This document shows positions 1 through 7,558 of a DNA stretch of 64,000 nt, one piece after another. The position numbers were made by a program, and so were the translations under genes. Source of the stretch: Aeromicrobium duanguangcaii (GTDB lineage: Bacteria; Actinomycetota; Actinomycetes; Propionibacteriales; Nocardioidaceae); contig NZ_CP101990.1 of NCBI RefSeq assembly GCF_024508295.1, forward strand, positions 2,356,001 to 2,420,000, written 5' to 3'. Within the stretch, counting starts at the first letter, position 1, and the number at the start of each line of letters is the position of its first letter. The notes beneath the pieces are model-generated. The model worked only from the letters and a program-made list of their open reading frames with translations, was not told the DNA's origin and did no database searches.

Positions 1-155
1 CGGGCCCGGCCAGGACGAGCAGCGGGCCACCCCGGTGATCGACGACCGACTGCTGCGCCTCGTCGAGCCGCGGCGGGTCGGCACGCACGCCTTCGGGGCG
101 CTTCAGGACGAAATCGACGGGCACGTGCCCATGGAACCAGACGGCACCGACACAT
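1..155 (-). CDS. adnA: AdnA-like UvrD-family helicase/nuclease, N-terminal fragment
   Basis: Only the first 51 codons are inside the window; the gene runs off the left edge. Reading from ATG at 155, the protein contains PRLDEAQQSVVDH followed by LLVLAGP, the Q-motif region and start of Walker A of superfamily 1A (UvrD/AdnA) helicases. In actinobacteria AdnA pairs with AdnB in double-strand-break end resection. The start lies 12 bases after the stop of the alkyltransferase-like gene on the same strand, with a G-run ribosome site, so the two are probably co-transcribed. AdnA rather than another UvrD paralog is inferred from neighbourhood (MoeZ, TetR, DUF3107, RhlE), as I recall it for mycobacteria. 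Confidence 0.6.
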   Translation of the reverse strand, partial: MCRCRLVPWARARRFRPEAPRRRACRPAAARRGAAVGRRSPGWPAARPGRA

Positions 156-167
156 CCCCCGGACGTG

Positions 168-458
168 TCAGAAGTCCGGCGCGAGGGCCTCGACGACCAC
201 CACGCGACCGTTGCGGACCGGCGTCCCCTCGTCGCGCCAGTGCTGCTGGGCGTCGACGATCAGGTGCGGCGGCAGCGTCCCGTCGGCGCGGACGACCCGC
301 CACCACGGCACGCCGTGCCCCTCCAAGGACATGACCCGCCCGACCTGGCGCGCGCCCCCACGGCCGAGCCGCTCGGCGATGAGGCCGAAGGTCGCCACGG
401 ATCCCGATGGGATCTGCTCGACGACCTCCAGCACCGCCTCGGTGAACGACTCGTCCAT
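168..458 (-). CDS. Alkyltransferase-like (MGMT-fold) DNA-binding protein
   Basis: This 96-residue protein matches the C-terminal DNA-binding domain of O6-alkylguanine-DNA alkyltransferases, with the helix-turn-helix region GSVATFGLIAERLG and the arginine-finger segment ARQVGRVMS. The normal active site PCHRV is replaced by PWWRVV, so the alkyl-accepting cysteine is Trp. That is the hallmark of ATL proteins, which bind alkylated guanine and hand it to nucleotide excision repair instead of removing it. The start ATG has a GGGAGGA ribosome site. It precedes the AdnA-like gene, which suggests a small DNA-repair operon. Confidence 0.88.
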   Translation of the reverse strand: MDESFTEAVLEVVEQIPSGSVATFGLIAERLGRGGARQVGRVMSLEGHGVPWWRVVRADGTLPPHLIVDAQQHWRDEGTPVRNGRVVVVEALAPDF

Positions 459-485
459 GGGGTCATCCTCCCGCGGGAGGACCGA

Positions 486-1685
486 TCAGTAGGTGGGCTG
501 GCTGGGATCGATCTGGTTGACCCACGCCACGACGCCGCCGCCGACGTGCACGGCGTCGGAGTAGCCGGCGCCCTTGAGCACGGCCAGCGCCTCGGCCGAG
601 CGCACGCCCGACTTGCAGTGCAGGACGATCTGCTTGTCCTGCGGCAGCCGGTCGAACGCCTTGCCGGCGAGGACCTCGCCCTTGGGGATCAGCACGGAGC
701 CCGGGATCTTGTTGATCTCGTACTCGTTCGGCTCGCGCACGTCGACCAGCACGAAGTCGCGCTGGCCCTCCTCACGCTCCTTGAGCCAGCCCTCCAGCGT
801 CGACACCGAGATCGTGGCATCGGCGGCCGCGTCGGCGGCCTCGGTGCTGATCGCGCCGCAGAACGCCTCGTAGTCGCCCATCAGCTCGGTGGGCAGCACG
901 CCGTTGGGGTCGCGACGGACCTTGAGCGTCGTGTACCGCATCTCGAGCGCGTCGTAGACCATGAGGCGGCCGATGAGCGGGTCACCGATGCCGGTGATCA
1001 GCTTGATCGCCTCGGTGACCATGATCGAGCCGATCGAGGCGCACAGGACGCCCAGCACGCCACCCTCGGCGCACGACGGGACCATGCCCGGCGGCGGCGG
1101 CTCGGGGTAGAGGTCGCGGTACTGCGGACCCTCCTGGGCCCAGAACACCGACACCTGGCCCTCGAAGCGGTAGATCGAGCCCCACACGTAGGGCTTGTTC
1201 AAGATGACGGCCGCGTCGTTGACGAGGTAGCGCGTCGCGAAGTTGTCGGTGCCGTCGAGGATCAGGTCGTACTGGCTGAAGATCTCGAGCACGTTGTCGG
1301 TGTCGAGGCGCACGTTGTGCGTGATGACGTTGACGTACGGGTTGGTCTCGGCGACCGACTCCGCGGCGCTGATGACCTTCGGCTTGTCGATGTCGGACTG
1401 ACCGTGGATGACCTGACGCTGCAGGTTCGACTCGTCGACGACGTCGTCGTCGATGATCCCCAGCGTGCCGACACCGGCAGCGGCCAGGTACAGCAGCGCG
1501 GGGCTGCCCAGGCCACCGGCGCCGATGACCAGGACCTTCGCGTTCTTCAGGCGCTTCTGACCCGTCATGCCCACATCGGGGATGATCAGGTGGCGGCTGT
1601 AGCGACGGACCTCGTCGACAGTCAGTTCATCGGCGGGCTCGACCAGGGGCGCGACCACGGGCTTCTCCTTCGGTTGCTTGCTCAC
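486..1685 (-). CDS. moeZ: Adenylyltransferase/sulfurtransferase MoeZ (MoeB + rhodanese)
   Basis: The 399-residue protein has an E1-like adenylation domain (GAGGLGSP near residue 55, DGTDNFATRYL, VPSCAEGG) followed by a C-terminal rhodanese domain with active-site loop CKSGVR (Cys near 357). MoeZ adenylates and thiocarboxylates the C-terminal glycine of small ubiquitin-like sulfur carriers (MoaD, CysO). A CysO carrier with its cysteine synthase is in this window at 45305-47012. GTG start, giving MSKQPKEKP. It is transcribed divergently from the TetR gene at 1841. The adenylation domain lacks the paired zinc CxxC motifs of E. coli MoeB, as in other actinobacterial MoeZ proteins. Confidence 0.93.
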   Translation of the reverse strand: MSKQPKEKPVVAPLVEPADELTVDEVRRYSRHLIIPDVGMTGQKRLKNAKVLVIGAGGLGSPALLYLAAAGVGTLGIIDDDVVDESNLQRQVIHGQSDIDKPKVISAAESVAETNPYVNVITHNVRLDTDNVLEIFSQYDLILDGTDNFATRYLVNDAAVILNKPYVWGSIYRFEGQVSVFWAQEGPQYRDLYPEPPPPGMVPSCAEGGVLGVLCASIGSIMVTEAIKLITGIGDPLIGRLMVYDALEMRYTTLKVRRDPNGVLPTELMGDYEAFCGAISTEAADAAADATISVSTLEGWLKEREEGQRDFVLVDVREPNEYEINKIPGSVLIPKGEVLAGKAFDRLPQDKQIVLHCKSGVRSAEALAVLKGAGYSDAVHVGGGVVAWVNQIDPSQPTY

Positions 1686-1828
1686 CGGTGCACAACCGGG
1701 AGCAGGACTCCATTGTTCCTCGCCCGTCCCAGCATGTGGCGCCGCGTCCGCAAGATGGACAGCCGGCCACCGACCGTGCGGCGCCCCGCGGCCCCGGCGT
1801 TGAGAGCGACCCGTCGGTAACCTCCCGC

Positions 1829-1834
1829 TAGGGT
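1829..1834 (+). promoter_or_regulatory. Leaderless -10 box of the TetR gene
   Basis: TAGGGT sits 6 bases before the GTG at 1841, the spacing at which transcription starts on the start codon itself. Confidence 0.6.
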
Positions 1835-1840
1835 TGGGGC

Positions 1841-2476
1841 GTGACCCAGACCCCAGAGGCCCGGCCCCGCGCGGGACGTCTTCCCCGCACCGCGCGCCGG
1901 GCCCAGTTGCTGGACGTCGCGCTCGACGTCTTCGTGGAGCAGGGCTACCACGCCGCGTCGATGGACGAGATCGCCGAGCGCGCCGGTGTCTCCAAGCCCG
2001 TGCTCTACCAGCACTTCCCCGGCAAGCTCGACCTGTACACCGCCCTGGTCTCCAGCGCGGTCGACACCGTGATCGAGGGCGTGCGCTCGGCGCTCGCGTC
2101 CACGCAGGACAACTCCGAGCGCGTCCAGGCCACCATGCGCCTCTGGTACGACTGCGTCGCCGACCAGGAGAAGGCGTTCCGCCTCGTCTTCGAGTCGGAC
2201 CTGACCAGCGATCCCGAGGTCAGCGGCCTGGTCGACCGGGTCACGTCCGAGTCCGCCGCCGCCATCGCCGAGGTCATCGTCGAGGACACCGGCCTGTCGC
2301 GTGGCGCCGCCGAGCTGCTCGCCGCCGGCCTGGTCGGCATGGGCCATGTCGGCGCCCGCGCCTGGCTGTCCGGCGCCTCCGGCCTGACGCGCGACGACGC
2401 CGTCACCCTCGCCTCCACCCTCGCGTGGCGCGGGATCGGCGGGTTCCCCAAGCCCACCAACGAAGGAGATGAGTGA
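1841..2476 (+). CDS. TetR/AcrR family transcriptional regulator
   Basis: The 211-residue protein has an N-terminal TetR helix-turn-helix: RRAQLLDVALDVF, then ASMDEIAERAGVSKPVLYQHF at about residues 35-58. The C-terminal ligand domain is of ordinary length. The GTG start is supported by a -10 box 6 bases upstream and no ribosome site. Its stop overlaps the GTG of the DUF3107 gene by four bases (GTGA), so the two are translationally coupled. The pair TetR-DUF3107 beside MoeZ matches the Rv3208/Rv3208A arrangement as I recall it. The ligand is unknown. Confidence 0.9.
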   Translation: MTQTPEARPRAGRLPRTARRAQLLDVALDVFVEQGYHAASMDEIAERAGVSKPVLYQHFPGKLDLYTALVSSAVDTVIEGVRSALASTQDNSERVQATMRLWYDCVADQEKAFRLVFESDLTSDPEVSGLVDRVTSESAAAIAEVIVEDTGLSRGAAELLAAGLVGMGHVGARAWLSGASGLTRDDAVTLASTLAWRGIGGFPKPTNEGDE

Positions 2477-2709
2477 CCGTGGAGGTCAAGATCGGCGTCC
2501 AGAACGCCGCCCGTGAACTGTCCGTCGAGACCAACGCCGAGCCGGACACCGTGCTCGCGACGCTGAACCAGGCGCTGAAGGACGACTCGCTGTTCACCGT
2601 CACCGACAGCAAGGGCCACACCGTGGCCGTGCCGGCCGACAAGGTCGCCTACCTGTACTTCAACGCCGACAGCGGCCGCAAGGTCGGCTTCGGCCTGACC
2701 AGCGCCTGA
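2473..2709 (+). CDS. DUF3107 small conserved actinobacterial protein
   Basis: This is a 78-residue soluble acidic protein (VEVKIGVQNAARELSVET at the start) of the DUF3107 family (TB9.4-like). No catalytic motif is visible and the function is unknown. It overlaps the TetR stop by four bases and is probably translated by re-initiation. A long palindrome (2725-2787) follows it before the convergent ferritin-like gene. Confidence 0.88.
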   Translation: MTVEVKIGVQNAARELSVETNAEPDTVLATLNQALKDDSLFTVTDSKGHTVAVPADKVAYLYFNADSGRKVGFGLTSA

Positions 2710-2724
2710 CCCCAGGCCCCCGTC

Positions 2725-2787
2725 CGAGATCTGCTCCTGATCTCACCTTTGCGCCCCGCGCAGAGGTGAGATCAGGAGCATTTCTCG
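2725..2787. repeat. Long palindromic element A between convergent genes
   Basis: Arms 2732-2748 and 2764-2780 are perfect 17-base inverted complements. The interior (TTGCGC, CCC, GCGCAG) continues the stem by six pairs, one of them a T-G wobble, to a 3-base loop. Outer CGAGA/TCTCG adds five more pairs after a 2-base interruption. There is no T-run on either strand. Its outer and inner motifs recur at 26915-26988. It could act as a two-way transcription barrier. Confidence 0.8.
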
Positions 2788-2805
2788 TGTCAGGCGGAGT
2801 TCGTG

Positions 2806-3504
2806 TCAGGCGTCGAGGCCGAGCCGGGACATGCGCTCGGTGTGGGCCTCGGTGATGCGCGCGAACATGCGTCCGATCGAGGCGAGGTCGAACCCGCCGG
2901 GACGGTCGGCGGCGCCCACCACGACGGCTGTCAGGACGTCGCGCTCGGCGACGACCATCTGGGCCTGGCTGAGCGCCTCGCCCATGAGCCGGCGGCCCCA
3001 CAGCGCGAGCCGCCCGCCGACGCGCGGGTCGGCCGCGATGGCCTCGCGCACCTGACCGACGACGAACTCGCTGTTGCCGGTCTGGCTCATCGTCTCGAGC
3101 ACGAGCTGGCGGGTGTCGGCGTCGAGGAAGGCCGCTATCTCGCGGTAGAAGTCCGCGGCGAGCCCGTCGCCGACGTACGCCTTCAGCAGGCCCTCGAGCC
3201 AGTCCGACGGCTCGGTCCGGTTGTGGAAGCGGGCGAACGTCGAGCGGAACGACTCCATCACCTCGTAGGGGTCCTCCCCCATCTCGATGAGGCGATCGCG
3301 CAGCTTCACGAAGTGGCTCCACTCGGCCGCCGCCATCGTCAGCAGCGAGTCCTTCGTGGACAGGTCGGGCGCGTCCTGGGAGTCCTGGTTGAGCTGCTCG
3401 ACCGCGCTGAGCTCGCCGTAGCTCAGCAGGCCCAGCAGCTCGACCACACCGGCTCGGTAGTCGGGATCGTCCAGGGGGCCGCCGGTCGTCGGGTCGGAGG
3501 TCAT
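2806..3504 (-). CDS. Ferritin-like domain protein
   Basis: The 232-residue protein starts at ATG 3504, chosen because a TACAGT box lies 7 bases upstream; the frame stays open far beyond it antisense to the helicase gene, and that extension is an artefact. Helical segments carry spaced Glu/His residues (AAAEWSHFVKLRDRL, LAADFYREIAAF) as in four-helix-bundle ferritin-like and MiaE-type proteins. This is a Rv3210c-like family by position. The metal-binding assignment is inference and the substrate is unknown. Confidence 0.8.
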   Translation of the reverse strand: MTSDPTTGGPLDDPDYRAGVVELLGLLSYGELSAVEQLNQDSQDAPDLSTKDSLLTMAAAEWSHFVKLRDRLIEMGEDPYEVMESFRSTFARFHNRTEPSDWLEGLLKAYVGDGLAADFYREIAAFLDADTRQLVLETMSQTGNSEFVVGQVREAIAADPRVGGRLALWGRRLMGEALSQAQMVVAERDVLTAVVVGAADRPGGFDLASIGRMFARITEAHTERMSRLGLDA

Positions 3505-3511
3505 GACCGGG

Positions 3512-3517
3512 ACTGTA
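3512..3517 (-). promoter_or_regulatory. Leaderless -10 box of the ferritin-like gene
   Basis: On the minus strand TACAGT lies 7 bases before ATG 3504. Confidence 0.55.
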
Positions 3518-3551
3518 GCGCGGCGATCCCCCGTGGCCTGGCCCGGAGCGA

Positions 3552-3591
3552 TAGACTGGCGGGGTATTCGCCGATCCTGCCTCGCAGGATC
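3552..3591 (+). promoter_or_regulatory. RhlE-type helicase promoter and leader hairpin
   Basis: TAGACT at 3552-3557 is a plausible -10 box. It is followed by a leader of roughly 85-110 bases. An 8-base perfect hairpin, GATCCTGC/GCAGGATC with loop CTC, occupies 3573-3591 near the expected 5' end of the message, a possible site for RNA-level control. Confidence 0.45.
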
Positions 3592-3675
3592 CCAGCCATT
3601 TCCGAGATCCGCTGACAGTAGATCGCACACAGAAACCAGAGCAGACCCCTGACTACCTTCACTGAACTGGGCGTC

Positions 3676-5121
3676 ATGCCCGAGATCGTCGACGCCCTCA
3701 CCGACAAGGGCATCATCGAGGCCTTCCCCATCCAGGAGATGACCCTCTCGGTCGCCCTGATGGGCACCGACCTCATCGGCCAGGCCCGCACGGGCACCGG
3801 CAAGACCCTGGCGTTCGCCATCCCGGTCATCCAGCGCACCGTCGCCCCGAACGACCCCGACTTCGACCAGCTGGCCGCCCCCGGCAAGCCGCAGGCGCTC
3901 ATCGTGGCCCCGACCCGTGAGCTGGCGATCCAGGTCGCCGGCGACGTCGCGACGGCCTCCAAGAACCGCGGCACGCGCAACCTCACCATCTACGGCGGCG
4001 TGCCCTACGAGCCGCAGCTCGAGGCGCTCGAGTCCGGCGTCGACATCGTCGTGGGCACGCCCGGCCGCATCCTGGACCTGGTCAACCGCGGCGCGCTGGA
4101 CATCAGCCACGTCAAGTCGCTGGTCCTGGACGAGGCCGACGAGATGCTCGACCTGGGCTTCCTGCCCGACGTCGAGTCGATCCTGGCCCGCACGCCCGAG
4201 ACCCGCCAGACGATGCTGTTCAGCGCCACGATGCCGTCCTCGATCGTCACGCTGGCGCGCAAGCACATGCACCACCCGATGAACATCCGCGCGGAGTCGG
4301 CCGAGTCCGGCCAGACCGTGCCGGCGACGAGCCAGTTCGTCTGGCAGGCGCACGACATGGACAAGCCCGAGGTCGTCGCCCGCATCCTGCAGGCCGACGA
4401 CGTCGAGCGCGTGGTCATCTTCACCCGCACCAAGCGCCAGGCCCAGCGCGTGGCCGACGACCTGGCCGACCGTGGCTTCCCGGCCTCGCCGCTGCACGGC
4501 GACATGGCCCAGAAGGCCCGTGAGAAGGCGCTCGACGGCTTCCGCGAGGGCAAGGTCAGCATCCTGGTCGCCACCGACGTCGCCGCCCGTGGCATCGACG
4601 TCGCCAACATCAGCCACGTCATCAACTACACGTGCCCCGAGGACGACAAGACGTACGTCCACCGGATCGGCCGCACCGGCCGCGCCGGCGCCACCGGCAT
4701 CGCCGTGACGTTCGTCGACTGGGCCGACCTGCAGCGCTGGAAGCTCATCAACAAGGCGCTGGACCTGCCCTACGACGAGCCGATCGAGACCTACTCGACC
4801 TCGGACCACCTGTTCCAGGACATGGGCATCGACCGCAACGTCAAGGGACGGCTGAAGCCGCCGGCGCCGAAGGAGCCCCGCTCCGAGGGTGGCCGCGACG
4901 GCCAGAAGCGTGACGGCCGCAGCGGTGGCCATGACCGCGACCACAGCCGCGACGGTGGCTCGCGCCCCGCTGCCGGCTCGACCGAGAAGCAGACCGAGCG
5001 TCGCCCCCAGGCCGCGTCCGACGAGCAGGTCTCGGGCGAGGGTCAGGCCCGTCGCCGCCGCCGCCGTCGCACCCGTGGCGGCAAGCCCGCCGAGGGCGCG
5101 CCGCAGGCCGCAGCCGACTGA
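3676..5121 (+). CDS. rhlE: DEAD-box RNA helicase (RhlE-like)
   Basis: The core has a Q motif (FPIQEM), Walker A (ARTGTGKT), PTRELA, GG, TPGR, DEAD, SAT, and the C-terminal helicase motifs HGDMAQ, VATDVAARGID and HRIGRTGRAG. A disordered tail from about residue 395 is rich in Arg, Gly and Asp and ends with a run of seven arginines, typical of RNA-binding extensions. ATG 3676 gives 481 residues but starts inside the family's TTFTELGV segment. An in-frame CTG at 3649 would restore it, and the upstream stop is at 3619. The role is RNA remodelling or ribosome/degradosome work. Confidence 0.92.
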   Translation: MPEIVDALTDKGIIEAFPIQEMTLSVALMGTDLIGQARTGTGKTLAFAIPVIQRTVAPNDPDFDQLAAPGKPQALIVAPTRELAIQVAGDVATASKNRGTRNLTIYGGVPYEPQLEALESGVDIVVGTPGRILDLVNRGALDISHVKSLVLDEADEMLDLGFLPDVESILARTPETRQTMLFSATMPSSIVTLARKHMHHPMNIRAESAESGQTVPATSQFVWQAHDMDKPEVVARILQADDVERVVIFTRTKRQAQRVADDLADRGFPASPLHGDMAQKAREKALDGFREGKVSILVATDVAARGIDVANISHVINYTCPEDDKTYVHRIGRTGRAGATGIAVTFVDWADLQRWKLINKALDLPYDEPIETYSTSDHLFQDMGIDRNVKGRLKPPAPKEPRSEGGRDGQKRDGRSGGHDRDHSRDGGSRPAAGSTEKQTERRPQAASDEQVSGEGQARRRRRRRTRGGKPAEGAPQAAAD

Positions 5122-5135
5122 TCGACCCTCAGGCC

Positions 5136-5170
5136 GACCGTCGTCGTCTCATGCCGTGACGACGACGGTC
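5136..5170. terminator. Bidirectional hairpin between RhlE and L,D-transpeptidase genes
   Basis: GACCGTCGTCGT at 5136-5147 pairs perfectly with 5159-5170 across an 11-base loop. It starts 14 bases after the helicase stop and overlaps the last codons of the convergent gene, so it can serve both. There is no T-run. Confidence 0.6.
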
Positions 5171-5814
5171 GTGCCGTCCGGGGCCCAGTCCCACAGGTAC
5201 TTGGCGTCGGACTTCTTCTGCCGGATGCACCCGGCCGACAGCGGCTGCCCCAGCTGCTCGACGGTCTGCTCCGGCTTGCCGTTGTTGTAGACCGGGATCG
5301 CGTGGAACCCGATGGGCTCGCTGAATCCGGTGGCGAAGCGCACGAAGTACTCCATCGAGCCGGTGTAGTCGAAGCTCGTGGCGTGCCGCTGACGCGACTG
5401 CACGGCGTACGTGCCCGTCTTGAGGTTGTCGAACCGGCTGCCCGAGACCAGGTACGTCCGGTCCACGGTCTCGTCCGCCTCGATCAGCCACACGCGCTGG
5501 TCGGACTGGTCGAACACGATCCGGCGGCCCGTGCCGGAGTTCGCCGGAGGCGCGGGATCGGTCTTCACGGGGGCCGCCTCCTTCGGGGCGGTCTCGGCCA
5601 CCGGCGCGGGAGCGGGCGCCGGAGCCTCGGTGACCGCGGCCACCGTGGGCAGCACGGCCTCGGCGACGGCGGCGCCCGTACGGGTCTGCGTCGCGGCCGC
5701 GTCGGTCTCGGGCAGGACGAACGACACGACGGCCACGGTGGCGGTCAGCACGAGCGCTCCGGCCAGAGCGGTCACCCGGCCGAGTCGCACACGGGTCGGG
5801 GGCGGGGAAGCCAT
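5149..5814 (-). CDS. Secreted L,D-transpeptidase (YkuD domain)
   Basis: The 221-residue protein has an N-terminal hydrophobic signal or anchor (VTALAGALVLTATVAVVSFV, about residues 12-31) and a Pro/Ala-rich linker to about residue 90. The YkuD domain ends with the catalytic motif LSAGCIRQ, including the cysteine nucleophile. These enzymes make 3-3 crosslinks in peptidoglycan or attach proteins to it. ATG 5814 has GGAGGA upstream and also a TACCGT box 7 bases before it, so leadered or leaderless translation is possible. It lies downstream of the ParA-like gene on the same strand. Confidence 0.88.
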   Translation of the reverse strand: MASPPPTRVRLGRVTALAGALVLTATVAVVSFVLPETDAAATQTRTGAAVAEAVLPTVAAVTEAPAPAPAPVAETAPKEAAPVKTDPAPPANSGTGRRIVFDQSDQRVWLIEADETVDRTYLVSGSRFDNLKTGTYAVQSRQRHATSFDYTGSMEYFVRFATGFSEPIGFHAIPVYNNGKPEQTVEQLGQPLSAGCIRQKKSDAKYLWDWAPDGTTVVVTA

Positions 5815-5903
5815 GTCCTCCACGGTAGGCGCGACCCGGCGACGATGGCCGACTTCGCGCGGCCTCCGCGTGGCGGATCCGCCGTCCTGGGGCCCCTGCA
5901 GCG

Positions 5904-6662
5904 TCATCGTCCCGCCATCAGCACACGGGCGACGTCGCGGTAGGCCTCGGCACCCTTGTGCGAGCGCGCCGTGCTGAGGATCGTGCGGCCGATCGCGGGC
6001 GCCTCGGCGAACCGGATCGTCTTGGGGATCGGCGGGTCGATGACCTCGAGGCCGTACGTCTCGCTGATCGCCGCCAGCACGTTGCGCGCGTGAGCGGTGC
6101 GACCGTCGTACATCGTGGCCAGGACGCCGCGGATGACCAGATCGGGGTTCGTGAACCGGCGCACGTCGTGGATCGTGTCGAGCAGCTGACCGACGCCGCG
6201 GTGCGACAGGGTCTCGGCCTGCAGCGGGATGAGCACCTCGTCGGCCGCCGAGAGGGCGCCGACCGTCAGCACGCCGAGGGCGGGCGGGCAGTCCAGCACG
6301 ATCCAGTCGTACTCGTCGGCGATCTTCGCCAGAGCGACCTTGAGGCGCTGCTCGCGCCCCGTCCGGGTGACCAGGTTCTCCTCGGCCTCGGCCAGAGCGA
6401 CGGTCGCCGGCAGGAGGTCGAGCCCCTCCTCGGAGGTCACGAGGGCGTCGCGCACGACGGCCTTGCCCAGCAGCACCTCGGCCACGCTGACCTCGAGCTC
6501 CTCGGGGTCGATGCCCAGCGAGAACGTCAGGCTGCCCTGGGGGTCCAGGTCGACCAGCAACACCCGCTGCCCCGCCTGGGCCAGTGCGGCCCCGATCGAC
6601 GCGACGCTGGTGGTCTTGGCGACGCCGCCCTTCTGGTTGGCCAGGGCGAGGGTGGTGGTCAC
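5904..6662 (-). CDS. ParA/Soj-family ATPase without a ParB partner
   Basis: The 252-residue protein has the deviant Walker A QKGGVAKTT near residue 10, LLVDLDPQGS, and the switch motif VLDCPPALG. These are features of ParA/MinD ATPases that act in positioning or segregation. GTG start. No ParB or parS cluster is adjacent, so this is probably an orphan, like the Rv3213c-type protein as I recall it. An alternative is a role in polar or septal positioning of envelope enzymes, given the L,D-transpeptidase immediately downstream. Confidence 0.85.
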   Translation of the reverse strand: MTTTLALANQKGGVAKTTSVASIGAALAQAGQRVLLVDLDPQGSLTFSLGIDPEELEVSVAEVLLGKAVVRDALVTSEEGLDLLPATVALAEAEENLVTRTGREQRLKVALAKIADEYDWIVLDCPPALGVLTVGALSAADEVLIPLQAETLSHRGVGQLLDTIHDVRRFTNPDLVIRGVLATMYDGRTAHARNVLAAISETYGLEVIDPPIPKTIRFAEAPAIGRTILSTARSHKGAEAYRDVARVLMAGR

Positions 6663-6792
6663 GCCGACATTGTGCCACCGACGAGGCCACCGCAGGAGCC
6701 TGCGACGAGCGGCTCTCATGAGATCACCGCCACGCCCGCACCTGGGGCCCCTCCCCAGCGGCGGACCGCCGCCGAACTGGCATGCTGGCTCC

Positions 6793-7551
6793 ATGACCCG
6801 CACGGCCCTGATCACCGGCGCCACCGCCGGCATCGGCAACGAGTTCGCCCGGCAGCTGGCACGCCGGGGAACGAACCTCGTCATCGTCGCCCGCGACACC
6901 CAGCGTCTCGAGCAGGTCGCCGCCGACCTGTCGAGCTCCCACGGAGTCGACGTCGAGGTCATCACCGCCGACCTCGCGACGTCCGAGGGCACGGACCGCG
7001 TCGCCGACCGGCTCTCGGAGTCTGGCCGCCCCATCGACCTGCTGGTCAACAACGCCGGCGCCTCCCTGGCCGGCTGGTTCGGCACCACGGCCATCGCCGA
7101 CGAGGACCGCCAGCTCGACCTGCTGGTGCGCGCGCCCATGCACCTCATGGACGCCGCCATCAAGTCGATGTCGGGACGCGGACGCGGCGGGATCATCAAC
7201 GTCGCCAGCGTCGCGGCCTTCACCCCGCGCGGCGCGTACTCCGCGCACAAGGCGTGGCTGGTCAACATCTCGCAGTGGGCGAACTGGCACTACGCGGACG
7301 TCGGCATCACCGTGCAGGCCCTGTGCCCCGGCTTCACCCGCACCGAGTTCCACCAGCGCATGGGCGCCGAGATCGACAACGTCCCCCGCTGGATGTGGCT
7401 CCGAGCCGCCGCGGTCGTCAAGGGCTCGCTGCGCGACCTCGAGCGCGGCAGGGCCATCTCGGTCCCGTCGCTGCGCTACAAGGTCCTCACCTCGATCGCC
7501 CGTCATGCCCCGACCGGCGTCGTGGCGAACATCGCGAAGCGCGGTCGGTGA
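6793..7551 (+). CDS. Short-chain dehydrogenase/reductase
   Basis: Classical SDR of 252 residues: nucleotide-binding TGATAGIG near residue 8, NNAGAS, catalytic Ser in NVASVAAF and YSAHK (Tyr-x3-Lys). The cofactor is probably NADP(H) or NAD(H); the substrate cannot be told. The start ATG follows CATGCT by 6 bases, an imperfect leaderless box. The alpha/beta hydrolase gene begins 7 bases after its stop, suggesting an operon. Confidence 0.9.
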   Translation: MTRTALITGATAGIGNEFARQLARRGTNLVIVARDTQRLEQVAADLSSSHGVDVEVITADLATSEGTDRVADRLSESGRPIDLLVNNAGASLAGWFGTTAIADEDRQLDLLVRAPMHLMDAAIKSMSGRGRGGIINVASVAAFTPRGAYSAHKAWLVNISQWANWHYADVGITVQALCPGFTRTEFHQRMGAEIDNVPRWMWLRAAAVVKGSLRDLERGRAISVPSLRYKVLTSIARHAPTGVVANIAKRGR

Positions 7552-7558
7552 CGCTGGC

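Noticed and set aside
165..1820. A 551-codon plus-strand open frame opposite moeZ
   Set aside because: High GC keeps antisense frames open; no motif is found and MoeZ on the other strand is complete.
2725..2787. Calling the long palindromes intrinsic terminators
   Set aside because: They have no T-run on either strand, and their arms are longer than typical terminators, so they are listed as repeats with possible barrier function.
3505..4944. Long N-terminal extension of the ferritin-like gene
   Set aside because: The extension is antisense to the DEAD-box helicase and the leaderless box marks ATG 3504 as the start.
5904..6662. A chromosomal parAB partition locus
   Set aside because: There is a ParA-like ATPase only; no ParB gene or parS sites are nearby.
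5815..6690. Extension of the L,D-transpeptidase frame over the ParA-like gene
   Set aside because: That part is out of frame with the ParA-like protein and Arg/Gly-rich; a signal peptide starts cleanly at 5814.
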